A DNA stretch of 58,274 nt, from positions 1 through 58,274 of the forward strand of contig DTSO01000094.1 of assembly GCA_012965315.1 (NCBI GenBank). The letters run 5' to 3'. Made by a program: the position numbers and the translations under genes. The notes under the pieces were generated by a model that did not search any database, was not told the origin of the DNA, and saw nothing but the letters and a program-made list of their open reading frames with translations. The DNA is from Phycisphaerales bacterium (GTDB lineage Bacteria > Planctomycetota > Phycisphaerae > Phycisphaerales > SM1A02). Of this stretch, positions 41,856 through 49,732 are shown one piece after another. How positions within the stretch are numbered: position 1 is the first letter of the stretch; the number at the start of each line of letters is the position of its first letter.

Positions 41856-42322
41856 AATTAATGGACATCGTTGTAAAAAATGCAATCATTCCTGAACTAA
41901 AAGCAACAAATCGAGATGGCGTGATTACCGAAATGGTTGACGCACTCGTCAACGCTGGTTGCATTACCGAAGATCATCGAGAAGAATTTACAAAGACAAT
42001 TATTCGCCGTGAAAACAAGGGCTCAACAGGTTTTGGTCATGGCGTTGCTGTTCCTCACGTAAAACACGCTGATATCAAAACTATGCGCATTGCAATTGGC
42101 AATAGTGTTGAGGGTGTTGACTTTAAAGCACTCGACCGCGAACCCGTATATTCAATCGTATTGCTTTTAAGCCCTGAAGACCAGCCTGAGAATCACCTCG
42201 ATGCAATGGAAGCGATTTTCAGTTCATTAAGTCAAGATACATTCAGGCGATTTCTTCGCCAAGCAAACACATCTGACGATGTCCTGACCCTCTTGACTGA
42301 AACAGATAACGCAGTCCGTTAA
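41852..42322 (+). CDS. ptsN: PTS EIIA domain protein, PtsN type
   Basis: 156 residues. GVAVPHVKH contains the phosphorylated H69; the surrounding RRENKGSTGFGHG matches nitrogen-type EIIA. Start overlaps the hpf stop. It takes a phosphate from HPr and regulates transport and metabolism; no permease genes are nearby, so a regulatory role is likely. HPr follows 106 nt later; enzyme I and HPr kinase are not in the window. Confidence 0.93.
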   Translation: MKLMDIVVKNAIIPELKATNRDGVITEMVDALVNAGCITEDHREEFTKTIIRRENKGSTGFGHGVAVPHVKHADIKTMRIAIGNSVEGVDFKALDREPVYSIVLLLSPEDQPENHLDAMEAIFSSLSQDTFRRFLRQANTSDDVLTLLTETDNAVR

Positions 42323-42378
42323 CGACCGTTCATTACTTTTTTTCAAATGGCAACTCTAGCGAATTGTCATTCTAATCA

Positions 42379-42418
42379 CCCCCGAAATTACCCCACTAAT
42401 TCCCCCGCTATCTCCCCC
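42379..42418 (-). promoter_or_regulatory. four-tract G-quadruplex motif (minus strand) before ptsH
   Basis: The plus strand has C-tracts at 42379-42383, 42391-42394, 42402-42406 and 42414-42418. On the minus strand this reads G5-N7-G5-N7-G4-N7-G5 with three equal 7-nt spacers, an 11-12-nt imperfect tandem repeat. It ends 10 nt before the ptsH ATG. Confidence 0.6.
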
Positions 42419-42428
42419 GCTCCACATT

Positions 42429-42701
42429 ATGGCAACAGCAACCAAAACAGTAAAAATACAAAATCGACTTGGCATGCACGCACGCCCTGCGATGTTATTT
42501 GCTGAAATTGCTGGCAAGTTTTCTGCATCTATTACAGTGGGGCACAAAGATAGCGACCAAGTTGATGCGAAATCTATTATGCAATTGATGATGCTTGCAG
42601 CAACTGAAGGTACCGCTTTAATCATTAACGCAGATGGTGACGATGCCAATGACGCAATTTCTGAACTCGTTGAACTCGTTACATCTGGCTTTAACGAATA
42701 A
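42429..42701 (+). CDS. ptsH: phosphocarrier protein HPr
   Basis: 90 residues. RLGMHARPA carries the EI-dependent phosphorylation site H17; DAKSIMQLMML carries S49, the residue that HPr kinase modifies in other bacteria. It passes phosphate to EIIA proteins such as the PtsN upstream. The leader lacks a Shine-Dalgarno and is instead made of C-tracts up to 10 nt before the ATG. Confidence 0.95.
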   Translation: MATATKTVKIQNRLGMHARPAMLFAEIAGKFSASITVGHKDSDQVDAKSIMQLMMLAATEGTALIINADGDDANDAISELVELVTSGFNE

Positions 42702-42729
42702 CCCCCCTCCAAAAAAATGCCCAATATAG

Positions 42730-42744
42730 TTAACCGATGGTTAA
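42730..42744. repeat. inverted repeat between convergent ptsH and gpsA
   Basis: TTAACC GAT GGTTAA followed by TTAAAT. A 19-nt core is shared, with one difference, with the inverted repeat at 27212. It might serve as a weak terminator, but no U-run directly follows on either strand. Confidence 0.5.
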
Positions 42745-42749
42745 TTAAA

Positions 42750-43751
42750 TTACCGGCGAAGTTGTTCCGCCCGCAAGTCTCTTGACATGAGCAAAGAAAT
42801 CGCATCTTTCATTGCTAAATCTTCAAATAGCACGCTATACATTGCAGAAGCAATCGGCATATCGACGCCCTTATTCTTTGCCAACGCGTAGACTGCTTTC
42901 GTCGTCGCTACACCTTCGACAACTGAGCCCATAGTTTCAGTAATTGTTTTTAAATCTTCCCCTTTGCCAAGTCGTTCACCGCAAGTTCGGTTTCGTCCGT
43001 GCGGACTAAAGCAAGTTGTTGCCAAATCACCAACGCCTGCAATCCCAAAAAAAGTTTCTAACTCTGCACCAAGCGCAACACCTAATCGCGAAATTTCTGC
43101 AAGACCACGAGCAAGCATTGCTGACTTTGCGTTATCACCAAGTTCCATGCCATCGCAAATACCTGCAGCAATCGCAATTACATTCTTCAGAGCGCCTGCA
43201 AGTTCAACACCCAGTGGGTCGCCGTGTGTATAAATACGAAGCCATGGTACGTCAAATAAATCTTGCACTTGCTTTGCTATTTCTACATCTTTAGAACTTG
43301 AAACCATCACCGCAGGTTGCCTTCGGACTAACTCCGTTGCAATAGTTGGACCAGACAAAACACAAGTTGGATTACATCCACCAAGTTGCTCGTCGATAAT
43401 TTGCGTCGGTAATAAGTTTGTACCAATTTCGATTCCTTTAGCAACGCAAGCGATAGGAACACCGGCCGAAACGGATTTAGAAAGACCACCCCAGACATCT
43501 CGGATGAACTGCGTGGGTATGGCGTTAATCGCGACATCCACATCCGCAAATGCTTCATCAACATTTGGCGTTACGCGAACAGCATCGGACAACATAAAAT
43601 CTGGCAACCTTGCAGATTTTCGCCTCTCAGCAAGATCATCAATATGCGTTGGAAAAGGACCCCATAATCGTACATTTACACCCCGTTCCACCAATGCATC
43701 AGCCATTACTAAGCCCATTTGCCCATCGCCAATTACAGCTACATTTGTCAT
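42750..43751 (-). CDS. gpsA: NAD(P)-dependent glycerol-3-phosphate dehydrogenase
   Basis: 333 residues. N-terminal Rossmann motif VIGDGQMGLVMADAL (GxGxxG-type), AINAIPTQFIRDV, VAKGIEIGT, SGPTIATE, and the catalytic lysine in LAGALKNVIAIAAGI. It reduces DHAP to sn-glycerol-3-P for phospholipids, so ester lipids are implied. The leader has only a weak AGCAGG. Convergent with ptsH and divergent from the P-type ATPase. Confidence 0.95.
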   Translation of the reverse strand: MTNVAVIGDGQMGLVMADALVERGVNVRLWGPFPTHIDDLAERRKSARLPDFMLSDAVRVTPNVDEAFADVDVAINAIPTQFIRDVWGGLSKSVSAGVPIACVAKGIEIGTNLLPTQIIDEQLGGCNPTCVLSGPTIATELVRRQPAVMVSSSKDVEIAKQVQDLFDVPWLRIYTHGDPLGVELAGALKNVIAIAAGICDGMELGDNAKSAMLARGLAEISRLGVALGAELETFFGIAGVGDLATTCFSPHGRNRTCGERLGKGEDLKTITETMGSVVEGVATTKAVYALAKNKGVDMPIASAMYSVLFEDLAMKDAISLLMSRDLRAEQLRR

Positions 43752-43868
43752 TCTGAACCTGCTTTCATCTGTTGTTCATATATCACATAAGATTACAAGA
43801 ATCCTACACGAACAATACCCCTTGAATGGGGCTATAGTAGAGAGAATCACCAAGGAACCACTAATATC

Positions 43869-45875
43869 ATGTCTGAAATAGCAAATATCGATCAATCCAC
43901 CCAATCTGGCGCCATGGATGGTGCACGCAAACTTGAGCGCCGACTTCTAATCGCACTCGGTGGTGGCGTTTTATTAGCAGTATCGTGGATTGGACACCTC
44001 CTTGGTTCACACACCCTCATCGCACAAATCCCAGCGGCCCTTGGTGCAATTATTTTGGTGATTCCGCTTCTTGCGGGAGCATGGAATGAAATAAAAACTG
44101 GTAAACCAGCGAGCGATTCTCTCGCTTCACTTGCAGTTGTCGCTGCATTGTCAGCAGACATGTTTTTAGCAGCGGGTTTTTTGGCTCTCTTTCTTTGGAT
44201 GGCGAACCTCATATTAAGTCGTACTGCGTGGGGTGCCCAGCGAGCAATCAAAGACCTCATTGACTTAACACCGGGGCAAGCACGATTAGTCGATGGCGAA
44301 AAAGATCGCATGGTTGCATTAAAAGAAATTGCAATTGGAATGATCGTTCGAATTCGTCCCGGCGAAAACTTGCCTGTTGACGGAACAATCGTTGCAGGAA
44401 CCTCTGACATTAACCAAGCATCACTAACTGGTGAAGCAGTACCGATTGAAGTTGAAGCCGGCATGGATGTGTACGCTGGCACAACAAACCTTACAGGACA
44501 AATAGATGTCAAAGTAACAGCCGTTGCTGCGGAAACTACTATCGGTAAAGTGGAATCACTAATTCGTGAGGCCGAATCCACTCGCACTCAAAAGCAAGAA
44601 CTCATCGAACAACTAGCATCGTATTATTTCTCCATTGTGGTAATGGTTGCGGCAGTTGTATGGTTCTTCACAAGCCGAAGTGCAGACGAAGCAATCCGTG
44701 GTGCTGCTGCTGTTCGAGCAATTACTGTACTTGTAGTTACCTGCCCTGGTGGTCTTCTAATTGCACACCCTACAGCGATGGTTGCTGCATTTGCAGCTGC
44801 TGCACGTCTCGGCATTATGATTAAACACACACAAACTCTTGAAGCAGCCGCCGGTATTGATACTGTCATCTTGGACAAAACAGGAACACTCACAACCGGT
44901 AAATTTGCGGTTGGTCGCCTCGCTCCTGCGCAGGGCATTGAAGGCGCCACACTCTTGCAAGCAGCAGCAGATGCTGAGCAACATTCCAATCACCCTCTTG
45001 CGAAATCTATTTTAGAAACTGCAACACAAGCAAACATTACACCGACTACTGTTGAAAAATACGAAGAAGTCCATGGTAGAGGCGTTATCGCACACACCAG
45101 CAATGGTGAAATTTATGCTGGACGTGGCGCTTGGCTTGAAAGTTTAAATAACGCAATTTCAGCACAAGTAAAAACCGTATCTGAAAAAATTGAAGGAATG
45201 TCTAGCGTTCACATAATGCAAGGCACGACTTACCTCGGTGCTGTTGGTCTTGAAGACAAATTACGCCCACATGCAGCAACAGCTGTCGAAGACATGCGTC
45301 GACATGGCGTCCGTCATGTTTCCATTTTTACAGGTGACCGTTTAGATGTTGCAAAGCGCGTTGCCCAAGCAGTGGGAGTTGATGCCATTGAAGCAGAATG
45401 CTTACCAGAAGAAAAACATGAAGAGTTAAAATATTTAATCGGTCGAGGTCACAGCACTCTTGTTGTTGGTGACGGTATTAACGACGGTCCAATTCTTGCA
45501 ACTGCAGATGTCGGTGTCGCGATGGGTTTAAGTGGCTCAGACATCGCAACAAATAGTGCAGGTGTTGCATTGATGAATGATGACCTTCGCAACATCCCTT
45601 TTTTGATTTCGCTTGCACGTAAAACAAAAAGTGTAATCGGCCAAAACATTGGCGCATCACTCGTGCTTGCAATTGTTGGACTTGCACTTGCTGCCACTGG
45701 TAATATCAATATTTGGGTAACCCCGTTTTATTACGCTTTAGGTTACGTCATTGTAATTGCAAATAGTTTGCGACTCATCCGCTTCGGCGAAGAGTTCACG
45801 TCTGTTGTTGAATCACAACGCAAATTGGAAGATGAACGAGTTCACAAACCAATTCGTAACGTTGCAACAAGTTAA
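43869..45875 (+). CDS. P1B-type ATPase with unusual CPG motif
   Basis: 668 residues. P-ATPase core: TGEAVP at 187-192, phosphorylation site DKTGT (D336), HP signature SNHPLA (372-377), GDGINDGP (535-542). About six to eight membrane helices, N-terminal ones at 28-45, 50-70, 82-115. There is no N-terminal HMA metal-binding domain. The transport-site motif in the helix before the P domain reads TCPGGL (C292-P293-G294) where heavy-metal pumps have CPC, SPC, TPC or CPH. The aspartate in the last helix pair of Zn/Cd pumps is also missing (YYALGYVIVIANSLRL). Cargo is therefore uncertain. TATAGT at 43833 may be the -10; AAGGA lies a little far upstream. Confidence 0.88.
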   Translation: MSEIANIDQSTQSGAMDGARKLERRLLIALGGGVLLAVSWIGHLLGSHTLIAQIPAALGAIILVIPLLAGAWNEIKTGKPASDSLASLAVVAALSADMFLAAGFLALFLWMANLILSRTAWGAQRAIKDLIDLTPGQARLVDGEKDRMVALKEIAIGMIVRIRPGENLPVDGTIVAGTSDINQASLTGEAVPIEVEAGMDVYAGTTNLTGQIDVKVTAVAAETTIGKVESLIREAESTRTQKQELIEQLASYYFSIVVMVAAVVWFFTSRSADEAIRGAAAVRAITVLVVTCPGGLLIAHPTAMVAAFAAAARLGIMIKHTQTLEAAAGIDTVILDKTGTLTTGKFAVGRLAPAQGIEGATLLQAAADAEQHSNHPLAKSILETATQANITPTTVEKYEEVHGRGVIAHTSNGEIYAGRGAWLESLNNAISAQVKTVSEKIEGMSSVHIMQGTTYLGAVGLEDKLRPHAATAVEDMRRHGVRHVSIFTGDRLDVAKRVAQAVGVDAIEAECLPEEKHEELKYLIGRGHSTLVVGDGINDGPILATADVGVAMGLSGSDIATNSAGVALMNDDLRNIPFLISLARKTKSVIGQNIGASLVLAIVGLALAATGNINIWVTPFYYALGYVIVIANSLRLIRFGEEFTSVVESQRKLEDERVHKPIRNVATS

Positions 45876-45895
45876 TTATTGACTCATGAATCCAA

Positions 45896-46957
45896 TCAAG
45901 CAATTGTAATTGCGTCATCAAGGAAAACGTCTTGAATTGCATTGAGCAATTGCACGCCGTCTTTCATTGGTCGCTGGAATGACTTGCGTCCACTAATGAG
46001 CCCACAACCACCCGCACGTTTATTAATGACTGCCGTACGTACTGCTTGACCGAAATCGTCATCGCCTGACGCTCCACCTGAGTTAATCAAACCACATCGT
46101 CCGCTGTAACAATTCAAAACTTGATACCGGCACAAATCAATTGGGTGGTCCGTACAAAGGTCCTCGTACATGCCCTTGTGGAACTTGCCAAATGCAGTTC
46201 CACTCTCGTTCATCGCAATATAGCCACCATTGTTGGTAGCTAATTTTTGCTTAATAATGTCCGCTTGAATAGTCACGCCAAGGTGATTCGCTTGACCAGT
46301 TAGGTCAGCAGACGCGTGGTAATCAGTACCGCTCACTTTGAAGTCGCTGTTTCGCAAGTAGCACCAAAGTACAGTCGCCATGCCAAGTTGGTGCGCCATT
46401 TCAAATGCTTGGGCGACTTCTTGAATTTGTCTGCTTGACTCTTCAGAACCAAAGTAAATGGTTGCTCCAACTGCTGCTGCGCCTAAGTTCCATGCTTCTT
46501 CAACTGAACCAAACATAACTTGGTCAAATGTATTTGGACTAGTCAACAACTCGTTGTGATTAATTTTAACGATGAATGGAATTTTATGCGCATAATTTCT
46601 TGCAACTGTGCCGAGCACACCAAAAGTTGTTGCTACTGCATTGCAGCCGCCTTCAACTGCAAGTTCGCAAATATTTGCTGGATCAAAATAAAGTGGGTTT
46701 GGCGTAAAAGATGCTCCACCTGCATGTTCAATCCCTTGGTCAACTGGAAGAATTGAAACATAGCCAGTTCCGCTCAAACGACCATGATTGTAAATGGATG
46801 CAAGATTCCGCAATACTTGGGGATTGCGGTCGCTGTTTTTCCAAGTACGGTCAATAAAATCGCCCCCTGGATGGTGAAGTAAATCTGAGGAGACTTTGGC
46901 TTTGTAATTCAGTAGACCGTCTGCTTCAGAACCTAAATATTCAACCGTTGTTGTCAT
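45896..46957 (-). CDS. fbaB: class I fructose-bisphosphate aldolase, FbaB/DhnA type
   Basis: 353 residues with AAGGA before ATG 46957. Extended likeness to E. coli Fba[50 protein letters not shown], the Schiff-base lysine segment ADIIKQKLA (K236/K238), and LINSGGASG. It cleaves fructose-1,6-bisphosphate to triose phosphates. Convergent with the P-type ATPase at 20 nt. Confidence 0.96.
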   Translation of the reverse strand: MTTTVEYLGSEADGLLNYKAKVSSDLLHHPGGDFIDRTWKNSDRNPQVLRNLASIYNHGRLSGTGYVSILPVDQGIEHAGGASFTPNPLYFDPANICELAVEGGCNAVATTFGVLGTVARNYAHKIPFIVKINHNELLTSPNTFDQVMFGSVEEAWNLGAAAVGATIYFGSEESSRQIQEVAQAFEMAHQLGMATVLWCYLRNSDFKVSGTDYHASADLTGQANHLGVTIQADIIKQKLATNNGGYIAMNESGTAFGKFHKGMYEDLCTDHPIDLCRYQVLNCYSGRCGLINSGGASGDDDFGQAVRTAVINKRAGGCGLISGRKSFQRPMKDGVQLLNAIQDVFLDDAITIA

Positions 46958-47005
46958 GCGATTTTCCTTTTTGTTTCAATGAAAAACCCATTGTACCAAA
47001 ACCCG

Positions 47006-48583
47006 TTAGAAGGTGACTGCCTGCCCATCACGGCGAGAATCGCTCGCTCCAGCGTAGCCGTCGGTAATTCCGTGGATAATTTGCCCCCCGCCGAATGCAA
47101 CTGTGCGTTGCTGTGCAATTTCAAGTTCATGACCGCGACTTCTAAGCTCTTCGTACACAGATTCGGCAAAGCCCGATTCAATGGCAACTTTTTTATTCCC
47201 TATCAATTTCCAACGAGGTGCATCAAGGGCTGATTGTGGGTTTTGATTTGCAAACAACATTCTGCAAACAACTTGAAGGTGACCTTGAGGTTGCATCGGT
47301 CCACCCATTACACCAAATGGCGTTCCACTAAATTTGCCCTCGCCACGTTTTAGAAACGCTGGAATAATCGTATGAAAAGGTCTCTTGTTTGGACCAATAC
47401 AATTTGGATGTTTTGGATCTAACGAAAAACCTCGACCGCGATTTTGCAATGCAATGCCTGTACCAGGCACAACCATTCCAGACCCGAACCCTTCAAAGTT
47501 ACTTTGTATAAACGAACACTGCATCCCATTTTCATCACCCGTTGCAAGATAAACTGTTGAGGCATATCTTGGAATTGCGTTCGCATCAATAACCGTCGCC
47601 TCATTATGTATCGTTGCACAATGTTTTTTGATTCGCTCATCTTCGAGCAAATCACCACAATCACCAGAAATTTCTGGGTCTGCAACAAAAGCGTGTGTAT
47701 CTGAAAATGCTCTTTTCATTGCTTCAATTTGAATATGCAATACACTTGGATTATCGCAATCAGACAAATCGACTTTTGATTCCTGGACTATTTTCATAGC
47801 AATCAACGCAGCAATTCCCTGTCCATTTGGTGGCAACTCATAAAACGTTGCATCTCCAACGCCAATTGCTAATGGAGAAACCCATTCACTCTCGTGCGCT
47901 GCTAAATCTTCTTTTCGCAGGAATCCGCCACCTGCTTTGGACGCCTCATCCATTTTATTCGCAAGGTTTCCCCTGTAAAAAGACTCACCGTTGGTTTCTG
48001 CAATTTCTTGAAGTGTGTTTGCATGATCTGGCAACGTAATTAATTGACCGACCTCTGGCGCCTTACCATCAAATAAAAATGTGTCGCACCATGCTTGCTC
48101 ACTTCTAAAACGATCGGTTCCATTCTTCCATCGTGTTGCTGTTTGAGGAGAAACTAAAAAACCATTTCGAGCATACGAAATTGCTGGTTCAAACAATGTT
48201 GCAAATGGCAACTTACAGAATTTTTTGTGCAACATAACCCAAGTGGCAACTTCGCCTGGAACTGTTACAGGTAGCCATCCGACTGATGGTATTTCACCTT
48301 CAATGGAAGTCGGCATAAGTGCAGGTGACTTACCCGAACCATTTATACCGTGAATACCATTTTCATCTTGCACAATTGCAAAGGCATCGCCACCAATTCC
48401 ATTTGCACATGGCTCGACAACAGTGCTTGCAATTGCAGAAGCGAGTGCTGCATCAACTGCATTACCGCCTATTCGCATCATTTGCAAGCCAGCTTGAGCT
48501 GCTAACGGTTGCGAACACGCAACAACATTTTTTCCAAGCACTGCTTCGCGGCTCGAGGCGTATGGAAGCGACCAGTCAATCAT
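47006..48583 (-). CDS. gamma-glutamyltransferase-like Ntn hydrolase without signal peptide
   Basis: 525 residues from ATG 48583, which overlaps the mnmA stop (ATGA); the open frame to 48634 is not used. GGNAVDAALA, GIGGDAFA, the autocleavage and nucleophile region ASTVYLATGDENG (T343), GFGSGMVVPGTGI, and the tail GYAGASDSRRDGQAV are those of the GGT family, of the YwrD/acylase-like branch. The nucleophile context is not the usual TTHFS form. No signal peptide, so a cytoplasmic site is likely, unlike classical GGT. It hydrolyses or transfers gamma-glutamyl or acyl groups; substrate unsure. Confidence 0.88.
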   Translation of the reverse strand: MIDWSLPYASSREAVLGKNVVACSQPLAAQAGLQMMRIGGNAVDAALASAIASTVVEPCANGIGGDAFAIVQDENGIHGINGSGKSPALMPTSIEGEIPSVGWLPVTVPGEVATWVMLHKKFCKLPFATLFEPAISYARNGFLVSPQTATRWKNGTDRFRSEQAWCDTFLFDGKAPEVGQLITLPDHANTLQEIAETNGESFYRGNLANKMDEASKAGGGFLRKEDLAAHESEWVSPLAIGVGDATFYELPPNGQGIAALIAMKIVQESKVDLSDCDNPSVLHIQIEAMKRAFSDTHAFVADPEISGDCGDLLEDERIKKHCATIHNEATVIDANAIPRYASTVYLATGDENGMQCSFIQSNFEGFGSGMVVPGTGIALQNRGRGFSLDPKHPNCIGPNKRPFHTIIPAFLKRGEGKFSGTPFGVMGGPMQPQGHLQVVCRMLFANQNPQSALDAPRWKLIGNKKVAIESGFAESVYEELRSRGHELEIAQQRTVAFGGGQIIHGITDGYAGASDSRRDGQAVTF

Positions 48584-49656
48584 GAAACTGTATCTATCCA
48601 GCCACCACAAATGACTTTTGTTCCTTGGTAACAAACAACCGCTTGACCTGGTGCTCCTCCGCGTTGAGGTGCATCGAATTGAACCTCAAGCAAGTCTCCA
48701 ACTGCTCTTACTTTTCCTTGGGTTGGCTCTGTGTTGTATCTAATCTTCGCTTGACATGGCAACCACGATTCACTTTCATCGATTAACCAATTTGTTTCTT
48801 TTGCAATCACTGCGTGTGTATCAAGTAATTCTTCGCCACCAATTGTGACCGTATTTAGTACAGGATCTTTAGCAACAACATACGCAGGCTTACTTAATGC
48901 GATTCCAAGGCCTCTTCGCTGGCCAATAGTAAATTTTTGTTGTCCTTCGTGTTGGCCTATAACATTTCCACTTGCATCAAGAACATCTCCGCGCTTCATT
49001 GAACCTGGAGTTTTCTTTGCAATTAAATTTGCATATTTATCGTCAGGTACAAAACAAATTTCTTGGGAATCCGGTTTGTTAAAAACTGGCAAGTCAAATT
49101 CTTTAGCAAGTTCTCGCACTTCACTTTTTTGCAAGTGACCAATAGGCAACATCATTTCACCGACACGGTCCCGACTTGCGCCGAACAATACATAACTTTG
49201 ATCTTTACCGGCATCAGCACCCATGTGTAATTCGGCGCCGGAATCACCTTGTTTTATTTGTGCATGGTGACCTGAAGCAACAAATTGCGCTCCAATTGAC
49301 TTTGCGTAATCATGTAACTTACCAAACTTAAGCCAGTCATTGCAACGGACGCAAGGGTTTGGCGTTCTGCCTGCATTGTATTCATCAACAAAGTAATCAA
49401 TGATGCGACTGAAATCTTCTTTGAAATCAAGTGCGTAAAAACTCATTCCAAGTTTGGCACTAACGTGCCTAGCGTCATGGGCATCGTTTATTGAGCAACA
49501 ACCCTTGTGGCCAATTGATACTTCTTGGTCAAGTTGATCCCCAACACTACCAAGGCGCATAAAACAGCCTACAACCTCGTGCCCCTCTTTTGCAAGAAGA
49601 GCAGCAGCTACTGAAGAATCCACCCCTCCTGACATTGCCATGAGTATTTTTGCCAT
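48580..49656 (-). CDS. mnmA: tRNA-specific 2-thiouridylase
   Basis: 358 residues. PP-loop MSGGVDSSVAAALL at 8-21, catalytic cysteines in NPCVRCND and SQEICFVPDD, and FTIGQRRGLGIA. It adds sulfur to U34 of Lys, Glu and Gln tRNAs. No Shine-Dalgarno; TACAAT ends 8 nt before ATG 49656, so the mRNA may be leaderless. Coupled by ATGA to the GGT-like gene. Confidence 0.96.
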   Translation of the reverse strand: MAKILMAMSGGVDSSVAAALLAKEGHEVVGCFMRLGSVGDQLDQEVSIGHKGCCSINDAHDARHVSAKLGMSFYALDFKEDFSRIIDYFVDEYNAGRTPNPCVRCNDWLKFGKLHDYAKSIGAQFVASGHHAQIKQGDSGAELHMGADAGKDQSYVLFGASRDRVGEMMLPIGHLQKSEVRELAKEFDLPVFNKPDSQEICFVPDDKYANLIAKKTPGSMKRGDVLDASGNVIGQHEGQQKFTIGQRRGLGIALSKPAYVVAKDPVLNTVTIGGEELLDTHAVIAKETNWLIDESESWLPCQAKIRYNTEPTQGKVRAVGDLLEVQFDAPQRGGAPGQAVVCYQGTKVICGGWIDTVS

Positions 49657-49664
49657 AGAAGTGT

Positions 49665-49726
49665 ATTGTACTTTGTATTAGATAAGCCGAATTAAATATG
49701 TAACCTTCATGGATTCAAGCTATTAT
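49665..49726. promoter_or_regulatory. divergent promoter region of mnmA and the RNase HII-like gene
   Basis: TACAAT (49670-49665, minus) ends 8 nt before the mnmA ATG. TATTAT (49721-49726, plus) ends 6 nt before ATG 49733. The intervening 50 nt hold no Shine-Dalgarno for either gene. Confidence 0.5.
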
Positions 49727-49732
49727 TGTGGG

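Noticed and set aside
42347..42510. Plus-strand ORF with proline-rich start running through the C-tracts into ptsH
   Set aside because: It overlaps ptsH in another frame, has no ribosome binding site, and the 12-11-12 tract spacing does not keep a codon period.
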